A stretch of DNA of 64,000 nucleotides from Thioclava arctica. GTDB taxonomy: Bacteria; Pseudomonadota; Alphaproteobacteria; Rhodobacterales; Rhodobacteraceae. The translations under genes and the position numbers were made by a program. The stretch is from contig NZ_JBFRYC010000001.1 of the NCBI RefSeq assembly GCF_040892615.1, forward strand, positions 496,001-560,000, in the 5' to 3' direction. Under the pieces are notes generated by a model that saw only the letters and a program-made list of their open reading frames with translations, had not been told where the DNA came from and ran no database searches. The stretch's first letter is position 1, and each line of letters begins with the position of its first letter. Positions 1 through 9,184 of this stretch are shown here, piece after piece.

Positions 1-57
1 AATAGCGGAATTTCGTTAGAGTGGGAAATCAAGCGCGTGGGCGAATTCGGGACGTAA
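1..57 (+). CDS. murB: UDP-N-acetylenolpyruvoylglucosamine reductase, C-terminal end (partial)
   Basis: Only the last 18 codons are present, ending in TAA at 55-57. They read NSGISLEWEIKRVGEFGT, and the LEWEIKRVG block is typical of the MurB C-terminus. MurB is a cytoplasmic FAD enzyme that makes UDP-MurNAc in peptidoglycan synthesis. Its place directly before ddlB matches the usual order of the division and cell-wall cluster. The rest of the gene lies outside the window, so the call rests on a short tail plus context. Confidence 0.7.
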   Translation, partial: NSGISLEWEIKRVGEFGT

Positions 58-133
58 GATCACCGGCCTGCGACGTGGATACCGAATAAGGTTAGACGGG
101 GGATAACCCCCGCAAGTGGCGAAAGTGGCGGGC

Positions 134-1048
134 ATGTCGAGCAGGGCATCCCAACGTGTGGCAGTGTTATTGGGCGGCCCTTCTGCAGAGCGGGAGGTGT
201 CTTTGTCCTCTGGGCGCGAATGCGTCAAGGCACTGCGCGCGGCGGGATTTGAAACAATCGAGATTGACGCGGGGGCGGACCTCGTTGAGCGTCTTTTGGA
301 CGCGAAGCCCGACTGCGTTTTCAACGCGTTGCATGGCCGTTGGGGCGAAGATGGCTGCGTTCAGGGCATCCTTGAATGGCTGCGTATTCCCTATACCCAT
401 TCGGGCGTACTGGCCTCGGCGCTGGCGATGGACAAGGCGCGCACCAAGCAGATTTATGCCAATATTGGCCTGCCGGTGGTGCAATCTGTGATCGCCTCCA
501 AGGCCGATGTGATGGCGCGCCATGTATTGCCTGCGCCCTACGTCGTGAAACCCAATAACGAAGGCTCGTCTGTCGGCGTTTATCTGGTGATGGAGGGGGC
601 CAACGACCCGCCGCAATTGTCCGATGAAATGCCCGATCAGGTGATGGTGGAAACCTATGTTCCCGGCCGGGAACTGACCTGCTCGGTGCTGGGGGATCGC
701 GCGCTCTGTGTGACCGAGCTTATCACCTCTGGCTGGTATGATTACGCTGCAAAGTATCAGGTCGGCGGGTCGCGCCATATCTGCCCCGCCGAGCTACCCG
801 ACGAGATCACCGAGGCTTGCCTCGATTATGCCCTGCGCGCCCATGACGCATTGGGCTGCCGTGGCCTCTCGCGCACCGACTTTCGCTGGGATGATACACG
901 CGGGCTGGCTGGCCTCGTACTGCTGGAAACCAACACCCAGCCGGGCATGACGCCGACCTCGCTTTCCCCCGAACATGCCGCCACCTGCGGAATGGATTTC
1001 CCCGCGCTGTGTGCGTGGTTGGTGGAGGATGCCTCATGCGATCGTTGA
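134..1048 (+). CDS. ddlB: D-alanine--D-alanine ligase
   Basis: This cytoplasmic ATP-grasp enzyme joins two D-alanines to make the dipeptide used by MurF. The 304-residue product shows the N-terminal loop GGPSAEREVS at about residues 14-23, the ATP-grasp segment KPNNEGSSVGV near residue 139 and the metal-binding end LLETNTQPGMTP near residue 265. The length is normal for the family. I chose ATG 134; an in-frame GTG at 116 is possible, and neither has a convincing ribosome site. The 3' end overlaps ftsQ by 13 bases, which suggests coupled translation. Confidence 0.93.
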   Translation: MSSRASQRVAVLLGGPSAEREVSLSSGRECVKALRAAGFETIEIDAGADLVERLLDAKPDCVFNALHGRWGEDGCVQGILEWLRIPYTHSGVLASALAMDKARTKQIYANIGLPVVQSVIASKADVMARHVLPAPYVVKPNNEGSSVGVYLVMEGANDPPQLSDEMPDQVMVETYVPGRELTCSVLGDRALCVTELITSGWYDYAAKYQVGGSRHICPAELPDEITEACLDYALRAHDALGCRGLSRTDFRWDDTRGLAGLVLLETNTQPGMTPTSLSPEHAATCGMDFPALCAWLVEDASCDR

Positions 1049-1989
1049 CGCGCTCGCCGCTGTTTGCGGCCGCCGATCACCGAGGCGGGGTGGCTGCGCA
1101 TGTCTATCAACGCGCGCGTCGCCCCGGCACGCGCGACCCGGCCCCCTCGAGGCTGTCCTTCCGGCTGCAGCGGCTTTGGCTGACGCCCGCCGTGCGCGCG
1201 CTGACGCGGATCGGTGTGCCCGTGTTCATCGTGGTTTTGGGGCTTGGTATCTGGCTGGGCGATCAGGGGCGGCGTGCCGATCTGATCGCGCAATATCAGG
1301 ACCTGAAAGACAAGATCGAGCATCGCCCCGAGTTCATGGTCTCGCTGCTCAAGATTGATGGCGCAGGCCCCGAAGTGTCGCGCGCGATCCGCACCATGCT
1401 GCCCGCGCAGCTGCCCGCGTCTAGCTTTGATCTCAACCTTGATGCCTATCGCGACACGATCCGCAAGCTGGATGCGGTGGCCGATGTGACGCTGGTGATC
1501 CGTCCCGGCGGCGTGCTTGAGGCCGATGTGACCCAGCGCGTGCCCGCCATTTTGTGGCGCAAGCCGCAAGGGATCGAGATGCTGGATGTGACCGGGCATC
1601 GCGTCGCCACGCTGCTGACGCGTGAGGCGCGCCCGGGTCTGCCGCTGATCGTGGGACAGGGCGCAGACAAAGCGGTGCCCGAAGCGCTGCGTCTGATCGC
1701 GGATGCCGGGCCGATTTTGCCCCGTTTACGCGGTCTGGAACGGGTCGGTGAGCGGCGCTGGGATCTGGTGCTTGATCATGACCAGCGCATCATGCTGCCC
1801 GAGGCCGATCCGCAGGCAGCCCTTGATCGCATCCTTGCGCTCAATACCGCCGAGGATCTGCTCGCACGTGATTTCACCGTGATTGATTTTCGAAACAAGG
1901 ACCGCCCGACGATCCGCCTGAGCGAACACGCGCTTGATGCGTTCCGTCAGGTGCAATCCGACAGTCTCAAAGTAAGGGCCAGCCAATGA
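1036..1989 (+). CDS. ftsQ: Cell division protein FtsQ
   Basis: FtsQ is a bitopic inner-membrane protein that links early and late divisome parts, including FtsB and FtsL. The product has 317 residues: a basic cytoplasmic N-terminus, one membrane span at about residues 54-76 (IGVPVFIVVLGLGIWLG), a POTRA-like segment from about residue 95, and the FtsQ beta domain. ATG 1036 lies inside the end of ddlB and follows GGTGGAGG; an in-frame ATG at 1009 would add nine unlikely residues. The stop overlaps the ftsA start in an ATGA arrangement. Confidence 0.92.
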   Translation: MRSLTRSPLFAAADHRGGVAAHVYQRARRPGTRDPAPSRLSFRLQRLWLTPAVRALTRIGVPVFIVVLGLGIWLGDQGRRADLIAQYQDLKDKIEHRPEFMVSLLKIDGAGPEVSRAIRTMLPAQLPASSFDLNLDAYRDTIRKLDAVADVTLVIRPGGVLEADVTQRVPAILWRKPQGIEMLDVTGHRVATLLTREARPGLPLIVGQGADKAVPEALRLIADAGPILPRLRGLERVGERRWDLVLDHDQRIMLPEADPQAALDRILALNTAEDLLARDFTVIDFRNKDRPTIRLSEHALDAFRQVQSDSLKVRASQ

Positions 1990-3311
1990 CCGATTTGTAT
2001 GAGTCCCAGCGCGCGATGCGTAACATGCGTAAGGCGGCGATGCAGCGCGGGGTGATCGCGCTGCTGGATATCGGCACCTCCAAGATTGCCTGTCTCGTGC
2101 TGCGCTTTGACAGTCCCGGCGGCACCGAGGGCGAAGGCTCGCTCGCCGGTCATGCGGCGGCGCGCGTGATTGGCGCGGCGACGACCCGCTCGCGCGGCGT
2201 GCGCTTTGGTGAGATCGACGCGATGGCGGAAACCGAGCGCGCCATTCGCACAGCCGTTCAGGCCGCGCAAAAGATGGCCAACACCCGCGTGGATCATGTG
2301 ATTGCCTGTTTCTCGGGCGCTCAGCCGCGATCGTACGGCATTGAGGGCGCGATTGAGCTACAAGGCGATCAGGTCTCGGAGAGCGATGTCGGCCGGGTGC
2401 TGGCCGCCTGCGACATGCCCCCGATCGGACATGGCCGCGAGGTGTTGCACGCGCAACCGGTGAACTTTGCGCTTGATCATCGCTCGGGGCTTAGCGATCC
2501 GCGTGGCCATGCTGGTGCGCGCTTGGCCGTCGATATGCATCTGCTGACGGTCGACGACACCGCTATTCAGAACCTGATTTACTGCATCCGGCGCTGCGAT
2601 CTGGAACTCGCCGGGATTGCCAGCTCGGCCTATGTGTCGGGCATTTCCAGCCTTGTTGAGGACGAACAGGAACTGGGCGCGGCCTGCATCGACATGGGCG
2701 GTGGCGCGACGGGCGTCTCGATTTTCATGAAAAAGCACATGATCTATGGCGATGCGGTGCGGCTGGGGGGCGATCACGTCACCCGCGATATCGCGGCCGG
2801 GCTGCAAGTGCCGATGGCGGTCGCCGAGCGGATCAAGACCTTCCATGGCGGCGTGCATGCAACGGGTATGGATGACCGCGAGATGATCGAGTTGGGCGGA
2901 GATTCCGGTGATTGGGAAAAGGATCGCCGTCAAATCAGCCGCGCTGAACTGATTGGAATTATGCGTCCACGGGTCGAGGAGATCCTTGAAGATGTGCGCG
3001 CGATCCTGGATGCGGCAGAGTTTGAGCATCTGCCAAGCCAACAGATCGTGCTGACCGGTGGCGCAAGCCAGATACCGGGTCTGGACGGGCTGGCAGCACG
3101 GATTTTGGGGCAAAATGTGCGTCTGGGACGGCCCATGCGGGTGCAGGGTCTGCCACAGGCTGCGACCGGGGCGGGCTTTTCCTCGGTGGTTGGCTTGGCG
3201 CTGTTTGCTGCGCATCCGCAAGATGAATGGTGGGATTTCGAAATTCCCGCTGAAACGATGGGCGGACGCTCAATCCGTCGGGCGATCCGGTGGTTCCGCG
3301 ATAATTGGTGA
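1986..3311 (+). CDS. ftsA: Cell division protein FtsA
   Basis: FtsA is an actin-like ATPase that ties FtsZ filaments to the inner membrane. The 441-residue product has the phosphate-1 motif LLDIGTSKIACLV near residue 27, the second phosphate motif CIDMGGGATGVSIF near residue 238, the adenosine motif IVLTGGASQIPGL near residue 355, and a C-terminal amphipathic helix rich in Arg and Trp (RRAIRWFRDNW) that would bind the membrane. It starts within the ftsQ stop (ATGA) and is followed by a 267-base gap before ftsZ. Confidence 0.95.
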   Translation: MTDLYESQRAMRNMRKAAMQRGVIALLDIGTSKIACLVLRFDSPGGTEGEGSLAGHAAARVIGAATTRSRGVRFGEIDAMAETERAIRTAVQAAQKMANTRVDHVIACFSGAQPRSYGIEGAIELQGDQVSESDVGRVLAACDMPPIGHGREVLHAQPVNFALDHRSGLSDPRGHAGARLAVDMHLLTVDDTAIQNLIYCIRRCDLELAGIASSAYVSGISSLVEDEQELGAACIDMGGGATGVSIFMKKHMIYGDAVRLGGDHVTRDIAAGLQVPMAVAERIKTFHGGVHATGMDDREMIELGGDSGDWEKDRRQISRAELIGIMRPRVEEILEDVRAILDAAEFEHLPSQQIVLTGGASQIPGLDGLAARILGQNVRLGRPMRVQGLPQAATGAGFSSVVGLALFAAHPQDEWWDFEIPAETMGGRSIRRAIRWFRDNW

Positions 3312-3507
3312 AATGTTGAAAAAGTGAAATTTCGGGAAACACGCAGCGGGATGTCATTTTCATGATGTAGCGCAGGGGCAGCATCATGCCCGCTAACACC
3401 CACAATATTCAGCGCAATGCGCGAAATACCGCTTGTCACGGGAAAGGGAACTCCAGATTTTGTGTCTTGGGGTCAGTTTTTGCGTGACGCTGAAGCGATT
3501 CAAGGCT

Positions 3508-3523
3508 AAATTAGACCTAATTT
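3508..3523. promoter_or_regulatory. Perfect 16-bp palindrome upstream of ftsZ
   Basis: AAATTAG-AC-CTAATTT is a perfect 7-2-7 inverted repeat in the 267-base ftsA-ftsZ gap, about 55 bases before the ftsZ ATG. The arms are AT-rich in an otherwise GC-rich region, which suits a dimeric regulator's operator or the start of a promoter. No CtrA-type TTAA-N7-TTAA site is visible. The role is inferred from position and symmetry only. Confidence 0.35.
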
Positions 3524-3578
3524 CTATTCATTACGGTCTGGGACAGGGCCGGGCAGCAGCAACAGGCGGATAAACCAC

Positions 3579-5318
3579 ATGACGTTGAATCTCATGATGT
3601 CAGAGCATCAAGACCTCAAGCCTCGGATCACTGTTTTCGGTGTTGGGGGCGCAGGCGGAAACGCGGTCAATAACATGATCGAACAGAAGCTGGAGGGCGT
3701 GGAGTTCGTGGTCGCCAATACCGATGCACAGGCGCTGCAACAGTCCAAGTCGCAATCACGCATCCAGATGGGTGTGAAAGCGACCGAAGGCTTGGGTGCC
3801 GGCGCGCGCCCCTCGGTGGGTGCGGCCGCTGCCGAAGAGAGCATCGAGACGATCGTTGATCACCTCGCGGGCGCGCATATGTGCTTTATCACTGCCGGTA
3901 TGGGTGGTGGCACGGGTACGGGCGCTGCGCCGATCATCGCGCAGGCTGCGCGCGAATTGGGCGTGTTGACCGTGGGCGTTGTGACCAAGCCGTTCCAGTT
4001 TGAAGGCTCCAAGCGGATGCGTCAGGCCGAAGAGGGGCTTGAGGCGCTGCAAAAGGTCGTCGATACGCTGATCATCATCCCCAACCAGAACCTGTTCCGT
4101 CTGGCCAATGAAAAGACCACCTTCACCGAAGCCTTCGCGCTGGCCGATGACGTTCTGTATCAGGGCGTCAAAGGCGTGACCGACCTGATGGTGCGTCCCG
4201 GCCTGATCAACCTTGATTTCGCCGATGTGCGCGCCGTGATGGACGAAATGGGCAAGGCGATGATGGGCACGGGCGAGGCAGATGGCGATGACCGCGCCGT
4301 TCAAGCCGCCGAAAAGGCGATTGCCAACCCGCTGCTGGACGAGATTTCTCTGGCTGGCGCGAAAGGCGTGCTGATCAACATCACCGGTGGCTACGATCTG
4401 ACCCTGTTCGAACTGGACGAGGCCGCAAACCGGATCCGCGAAGAGGTCGATCCCGAAGCCAATATCATCGTCGGCTCGACGCTTGATCCCGACATGGAAG
4501 GCTCGATGCGCGTTTCGGTGGTTGCCACCGGTATCGACGCCGTTGTCGCCACGACCGATCTCCCGGTGCCGCGCCGCTCAATGGCGCAGCCGTTGAAGCC
4601 GGCCGCTGAGGCGATCGAAGCTGCGACGCATCACGTCGAAGATTACGCCCCGCAGCAAGCCTATGAGCCCGCTCCGGCCCCCCAGCCTCAGGCGCAGCAG
4701 CCTCAGCAGCAGCCTGCGGCCTTGTCGGCTCAGCCGGCTGCGCGCCCCGCGCCGCAGCCGCAGATGGCGCAGCCCGCGCCTCAGCAGCCCCAACAGGCCC
4801 CCGAGCGCGCCACCGAGCGCACGCTGTTTGATGCCCCCGCCGCGCGCGCAACCGCCGCACAAGCGGGCGACGACCTGCCGCCCCCGGCCTACAGCGCCCC
4901 GCGTGAGCCCCAGCCCGATCTGTATGTTGAGGATGAGGCACAGGGCTATGTCGCCCCGCGTCCGCGTCAGCCCGGCACGCCGTCCCCCGAAGCGCTGCGT
5001 CGTCTTGAAGCGGCCGTGGGCAAGGCTCCGATGTCGCAGCGCCCGATGGCAGCAACCCGCCCTGCGCATCCCCAGGATGCGCCCCATCCGCAGGCCGATA
5101 AGCCGCGCTTTGGGATTAACTCGCTGATCAATCGGATGACCGGCCACAGCGGTGAGGGCCATGCTGCCCAACCCCAAGCTGCGCCGCGCGCGCAAGCCCC
5201 TGCGCAACCGCGCGCGCAAGCCCCCGCGCAACCGCGCGCCGAGGTCTATGACGACGAACAAACCGACGAACAGGATCGCGTTGAGATCCCCGCCTTCCTG
5301 CGTCGTCAGGCAAACTAA
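3579..5318 (+). CDS. ftsZ: Cell division protein FtsZ with long Pro/Gln-rich linker
   Basis: FtsZ is the tubulin-like GTPase that forms the Z ring. The product has 579 residues, well over the roughly 380 of E. coli. The GTPase core holds GAGGNAVNNM near residue 25 and the tubulin signature GGGTGTGAAP near residue 109. From about residue 330 to 565 the chain is a low-complexity linker rich in Pro, Gln and Ala. It ends in EIPAFLRRQ, the conserved tail that binds FtsA and other partners. Long linkers are known in alphaproteobacteria. It has its own upstream gap and a strong terminator after it. Confidence 0.97.
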   Translation: MTLNLMMSEHQDLKPRITVFGVGGAGGNAVNNMIEQKLEGVEFVVANTDAQALQQSKSQSRIQMGVKATEGLGAGARPSVGAAAAEESIETIVDHLAGAHMCFITAGMGGGTGTGAAPIIAQAARELGVLTVGVVTKPFQFEGSKRMRQAEEGLEALQKVVDTLIIIPNQNLFRLANEKTTFTEAFALADDVLYQGVKGVTDLMVRPGLINLDFADVRAVMDEMGKAMMGTGEADGDDRAVQAAEKAIANPLLDEISLAGAKGVLINITGGYDLTLFELDEAANRIREEVDPEANIIVGSTLDPDMEGSMRVSVVATGIDAVVATTDLPVPRRSMAQPLKPAAEAIEAATHHVEDYAPQQAYEPAPAPQPQAQQPQQQPAALSAQPAARPAPQPQMAQPAPQQPQQAPERATERTLFDAPAARATAAQAGDDLPPPAYSAPREPQPDLYVEDEAQGYVAPRPRQPGTPSPEALRRLEAAVGKAPMSQRPMAATRPAHPQDAPHPQADKPRFGINSLINRMTGHSGEGHAAQPQAAPRAQAPAQPRAQAPAQPRAEVYDDEQTDEQDRVEIPAFLRRQAN

Positions 5319-5344
5319 AAAAAACGTCATCACAAAACTGTAAC

Positions 5345-5373
5345 AAGGGCCGGATTTTTCCGGCCCTTTCTTT
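5345..5373 (+). terminator. Intrinsic terminator after ftsZ
   Basis: A perfect 10-bp stem (AAGGGCCGGA with TCCGGCCCTT) closes a TTTT loop at 5345-5368 and is followed by TCTTTAT. It begins 26 bases after the ftsZ stop and separates ftsZ from lpxC. Confidence 0.85.
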
Positions 5374-5490
5374 ATAAAAAACAATATCTTAAATGGCTCT
5401 GAGCGGTGTTTTGCCCCGGCCATGCCTCATTGTTTCACTCCGTTACAAAGAGTGAGTTGAGATGCGGCGTCCACCTGACTAACTGAGACT

Positions 5491-5521
5491 GCGGTACCGG
5501 GAATTGATATTTCGTTACCGC
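5491..5521 (+). promoter_or_regulatory. lpxC leader inverted repeat and promoter-like region
   Basis: GCGGTA at 5491-5496 and TACCGC at 5516-5521 form an inverted repeat 27 bases before the lpxC GTG. Between them lies TTGATA (5504-5509), followed after 16-18 bases by an A-rich stretch that could serve as a -10 element. The symmetry is clear; the promoter reading is weak. Confidence 0.25.
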
Positions 5522-5548
5522 CAGAGATAAAAGTTGTGAGGTCACCCC

Positions 5549-6469
5549 GTGCAGACAACCCTTGCCAGATCCGTGCGCTTTTCGGGCGTCGGGCTCCATT
5601 CCGGGGCTGCGGTCGAGATGTGTGTGCATCCCGCACCCGCGGGCAGTGGAGTTGTGTTTCGCCGCACCGATGTGACCGGTGTGAACCCGCGTATCCCGGC
5701 GCTCTGGAGCAATGTGCCCTCGGCTCAACTTTGCACCAAGATCGAAAACGCCGATGGCGTTCAGGTGTCCACGATCGAGCATGTGATGGCGGCGCTTGTC
5801 GGCTCGGGGGTGCATAACGCGCTGGTCGAAATCGACGGTGCCGAAGTCCCGATCCTTGATGGTTCTGCCGCGCCCTTCGTAGCTGCGTTCTGCGCGGCGG
5901 GGCTGCGCCAGTTGAGCGGTGCGGTGCGCGCGATCCGGGTGCTCAAATCGGTTGAAGTGCGTGAGGGGGCTGCCGTGGCCCGGCTGGAACCGGCCGCAGC
6001 GCTTGAGATCGACTTTCACATTGATTTCAGCGATGCCGCGATTGGTGTGCAGCGCAAACGGTTGAAAATGTCGAACGGGGCGTTCGTGCGCGAGTTGATG
6101 GACAGCCGCACATTCTGCCGTCGCGCCGACGTGGATATGATGCAAGCCAATGGCCTTGCGCTTGGCGGCACCTATGAAAACGCAGTTGTGATCGAGGGCG
6201 ACAAAGTACTAAGCCCCGGCGGTCTGCGCCATGTCGATGAGGCGGTGCGCCACAAGATGCTCGACGCGCTTGGCGACCTCGCGCTGGCAGGGGCACCGAT
6301 TCTGGGGCGCTACACCGGAACGCGTTCGGGCCATGCACTAACGAATAAACTGTTGCGTGCCTTGTTTGCGGATCCCACCGCCTGGACGTGGGAAGAGTGT
6401 TCGGACGCGCAGGCCTATAGCTTGCCGGGTGCCGGTGTTTGCCCAGCAAAGGCGCTGGTTTCGGCCTGA
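5549..6469 (+). CDS. lpxC: UDP-3-O-acyl-N-acetylglucosamine deacetylase
   Basis: LpxC is the cytoplasmic zinc enzyme that performs the committed step of lipid A synthesis. The 306-residue product starts MQTTLARSVRFSGVGLHSG, the usual family start, here from GTG 5549 behind a GTGAGG ribosome site. Zinc and catalytic residues lie in STIEHVMAAL, RHKMLDALGD and GHALTNKL, with the substrate-tunnel block SRTFCRRADV between the first two. It sits between ftsZ and bamD, as is usual in Rhodobacterales, and is likely transcribed apart from ftsZ because of the terminator between them. Confidence 0.96.
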   Translation: MQTTLARSVRFSGVGLHSGAAVEMCVHPAPAGSGVVFRRTDVTGVNPRIPALWSNVPSAQLCTKIENADGVQVSTIEHVMAALVGSGVHNALVEIDGAEVPILDGSAAPFVAAFCAAGLRQLSGAVRAIRVLKSVEVREGAAVARLEPAAALEIDFHIDFSDAAIGVQRKRLKMSNGAFVRELMDSRTFCRRADVDMMQANGLALGGTYENAVVIEGDKVLSPGGLRHVDEAVRHKMLDALGDLALAGAPILGRYTGTRSGHALTNKLLRALFADPTAWTWEECSDAQAYSLPGAGVCPAKALVSA

Positions 6470-6650
6470 TTTGCTCTGCGCCAGTCGAACCGGTTTGTCA
6501 CGCTACGCAACCTTGGGCAAAAAGGCATCAAAGGCATTTTGCGCCCCGGATTTTTCTGTGCTAGGACAACCCAAACCCCCCGCGCGAAGCGGGTGTCAGG
6601 ATACGGGTCCGGGGCCTTTCCCCCGGTAGTGAAGAGGAATGGGGCAGGGC

Positions 6651-7499
6651 ATGGGGCGCGGCAAAACAGCGGCAGCGAAACTCGGGGCTCTTGGTCTTGT
6701 GACCGTTTTGGCCGCGTGCGGTGGAAATTCAAAGGCAACGCCCAATCTGGAAAACTTCACCGCGCAACAAATCTATGAGCGTGGCGAATATGAGCTAGAG
6801 GTCGGCAATCCGCGCCGCCCCGCCGATGCGCTCAAGTATTTCTCCGAGGTCGAGCGGCTTTACCCCTATTCACAATGGGCCAAGCGCGCGCTGATCATGG
6901 AAGCCTATGCCCAGCATCGCGCGAAGAAATACGAAGAGGCACGGGCCTCGGCGCAGCGCTTCCTTGATACCTATCCGGGCGATGAGGATGCGGCCTATGC
7001 GCAATATCTTCTCGCGCTGTCCTATTACGATCAGATCGACGAGGTGGGCCGCGATCAGGGACTGACCTATCAGGCGCTGCAGTCGCTGCGTGATGTGATC
7101 GAGAAATATCCGAACTCGGAATATGCGCAATCCGCGATTCTGAAATTCGATCTCGCCTTCGACCATCTGGCGGGCAAAGAGATGGAGATCGGGCGCTATT
7201 ACCTCAAGCGGGGTAATTATACCGCTGCGATCAACCGGTTCCGCGTCGTGGTAGAGCAATTCCAGACCACCGCACACACGCCCGAGGCGCTGGAGCGTCT
7301 GGTCGAGGCCTATCTTGCCCTTGGCATCAATGATCAGGCACAGACCGCGGGCGCCATTCTGGGCCATAACTTCCAGTCATCGCCCTTCTATCAAGACGCC
7401 TATAACCTGCTTGAGAAAAAGGGCCTCAAGCCCGAAGCCAAGGGGGATGGTTGGCTGGCGAAGGTCTATCGGCAGGTGATCAAAGGCGAATGGCTCTGA
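6651..7499 (+). CDS. bamD: Outer membrane assembly lipoprotein BamD
   Basis: BamD is an essential lipoprotein of the BAM complex that inserts beta-barrel proteins into the outer membrane. The 282-residue product has a basic signal peptide and the lipobox VLAAC with the acylated Cys at residue 23, followed by TPR repeats (for example ALKYFSEVERLYPYSQWAKRA). The segment PYSQWAKRA is typical of the family. I chose ATG 6651, which follows GAGGAA by 11 bases; ATG 6639 would place that site too close. RecN follows after 21 bases and may share the transcript. Confidence 0.92.
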   Translation: MGRGKTAAAKLGALGLVTVLAACGGNSKATPNLENFTAQQIYERGEYELEVGNPRRPADALKYFSEVERLYPYSQWAKRALIMEAYAQHRAKKYEEARASAQRFLDTYPGDEDAAYAQYLLALSYYDQIDEVGRDQGLTYQALQSLRDVIEKYPNSEYAQSAILKFDLAFDHLAGKEMEIGRYYLKRGNYTAAINRFRVVVEQFQTTAHTPEALERLVEAYLALGINDQAQTAGAILGHNFQSSPFYQDAYNLLEKKGLKPEAKGDGWLAKVYRQVIKGEWL

Positions 7500-7520
7500 T
7501 CGCATGCGAGGCTGGCTGAC

Positions 7521-9170
7521 ATGCTGCGTTCGCTCGAAATCCGCGACATCTTGATTATAGACCGGCTCGAACTCAGTTTCGGAGCCGGTCTGAACGTGCT
7601 GACCGGTGAGACGGGGGCGGGCAAGTCGATTTTGCTCGACTGTCTGGGCTTTGTGCTGGGGTGGCGTGGGCGCGCGGAATTGGTGCGCCAAGGGGCCGAT
7701 CAGGGCGAGGTCACGGCGGTGTTCGAACTGCCCCTGACCCATCCTGTGCGCGCGATCTTGGCCGAGGCGGGTTTGCCCTGCGAAGACGAGCTGATCTTGC
7801 GCCGGGTCAATGCGCGCGATGGCCGCAAAACCGCCTGGATCAATGATCGGCGCGCCAGTGGCGAAGTGCTGCGTCAGGTCTCGCAATCGCTGGTCGAATT
7901 GCATGGTCAGCAAGATGATGGCGGGCTTTTGAACGAACGCGGACACCGCGCACTGCTGGATCTGTTCGCCGATCATCCCGCGCTACTGGCTGCGAGCCGG
8001 TCTGCATGGAAAGCGCGCTCAAGCGCGCAGCGCCAGCTGGACGCCGCGCGCGCCGATCTTGAGGCAGTGCGCCTTGAAGAAGATTTCCTGCGCCATGCCG
8101 TCAAGGAACTCGACGCGCTTGATCCCCAGCCCGGCGAAGAGGGCGCGTTGGACACTCAGCGCCGTCAGATGCAGGGGGCTGCAAAAATTCGCGACGATGT
8201 GGCCAAGGCCGCGCAGGCTTTGGGCCCCGAGGGTGCTGAGGGTGCGATGCGCGATGCGGATCGCTGGTTGCAGGGGGCGGCCGCGCGCGCTGAGGGGCGT
8301 CTGGATGGCCCGCTTACAATGCTGGAACGTGCGCTGTTTGAACTGGGCGAGGCGGCGCAGGGGGTCGACGACGCGCTGGAAGCGCTTGATTTTGATCCCC
8401 GTGCGCTGGAGGCCTGCGAGGAGCGCTTGTTTGCGATCCGCGCGCTGGCACGCAAGCACGGCGTTTTGGCCGATGATCTGGGCAGTTTTGCTGCGGGGCT
8501 GCGTGATAAGCTGGCGGCCCTTGATGCCGGGGCTGAGGGGATCGAAGAGCTGGAGGTCGAGTTGGCCCGTGCCGGTGCTGAATTCGAACGCGCAGCCAGT
8601 GATCTGAGCCGCGCGCGCCTAGCCGCCGCCACCCGGCTTGATGCTGCGATGGCGGGTGAGTTGGCCCCGCTCAAGATGGAACGCGCGCTGTTTGAAACCC
8701 ATATCACGCAAGGCGATCCGGGGCCGGATGGGCGCGACACGGTGGCCTTCACTGTTGCCACGAACCCGGGTGCGCCCGCAGGTCCGCTGAACAAAATCGC
8801 CTCGGGGGGCGAGTTATCGCGCTTCTTGCTGGCGCTCAAGGTGGTGTTGTCACGCGGGGCCGATGCGCTGACGCTGATTTTTGATGAAATTGATCGCGGC
8901 GTTGGCGGGGCGACGGCGGATGCTGTGGGTCGTCGGTTGGCCAAGCTGGCCGAGGGCGCGCAGGTGCTTGTTGTCACCCATTCCCCGCAGGTCGCCGCGC
9001 GTGGGGCCACCCATTTCCGGGTCGCAAAATCGGTGCAAAATGAGATGACGACGTCGCAAGTGCGCGCCTTGCCCGAGGCCGAGCGCATCGACGAGATCGC
9101 GCGCATGATCGCAGGTGCCGAAGTGACGGACGCCGCGCGCGCTGCTGCGAAATCACTGCTGGCAGGCTGA
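7521..9170 (+). CDS. recN: DNA repair protein RecN
   Basis: RecN is an SMC-like ATPase that acts in double-strand-break repair. The 549-residue product has Walker A GETGAGKS at residues 29-36, central coiled-coil-prone stretches rich in Ala, Glu and Arg, the ABC-type signature ASGGELSRF near residue 428, Walker B LTLIFDEID near residue 452 and the switch histidine in VVTHSPQVAA. The length fits the family. It lies 21 bases after bamD. No SOS box is evident in that short gap, so it is probably read from upstream. Confidence 0.95.
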   Translation: MLRSLEIRDILIIDRLELSFGAGLNVLTGETGAGKSILLDCLGFVLGWRGRAELVRQGADQGEVTAVFELPLTHPVRAILAEAGLPCEDELILRRVNARDGRKTAWINDRRASGEVLRQVSQSLVELHGQQDDGGLLNERGHRALLDLFADHPALLAASRSAWKARSSAQRQLDAARADLEAVRLEEDFLRHAVKELDALDPQPGEEGALDTQRRQMQGAAKIRDDVAKAAQALGPEGAEGAMRDADRWLQGAAARAEGRLDGPLTMLERALFELGEAAQGVDDALEALDFDPRALEACEERLFAIRALARKHGVLADDLGSFAAGLRDKLAALDAGAEGIEELEVELARAGAEFERAASDLSRARLAAATRLDAAMAGELAPLKMERALFETHITQGDPGPDGRDTVAFTVATNPGAPAGPLNKIASGGELSRFLLALKVVLSRGADALTLIFDEIDRGVGGATADAVGRRLAKLAEGAQVLVVTHSPQVAARGATHFRVAKSVQNEMTTSQVRALPEAERIDEIARMIAGAEVTDAARAAAKSLLAG

Positions 9171-9184
9171 CGCGGCGCGGGCGA

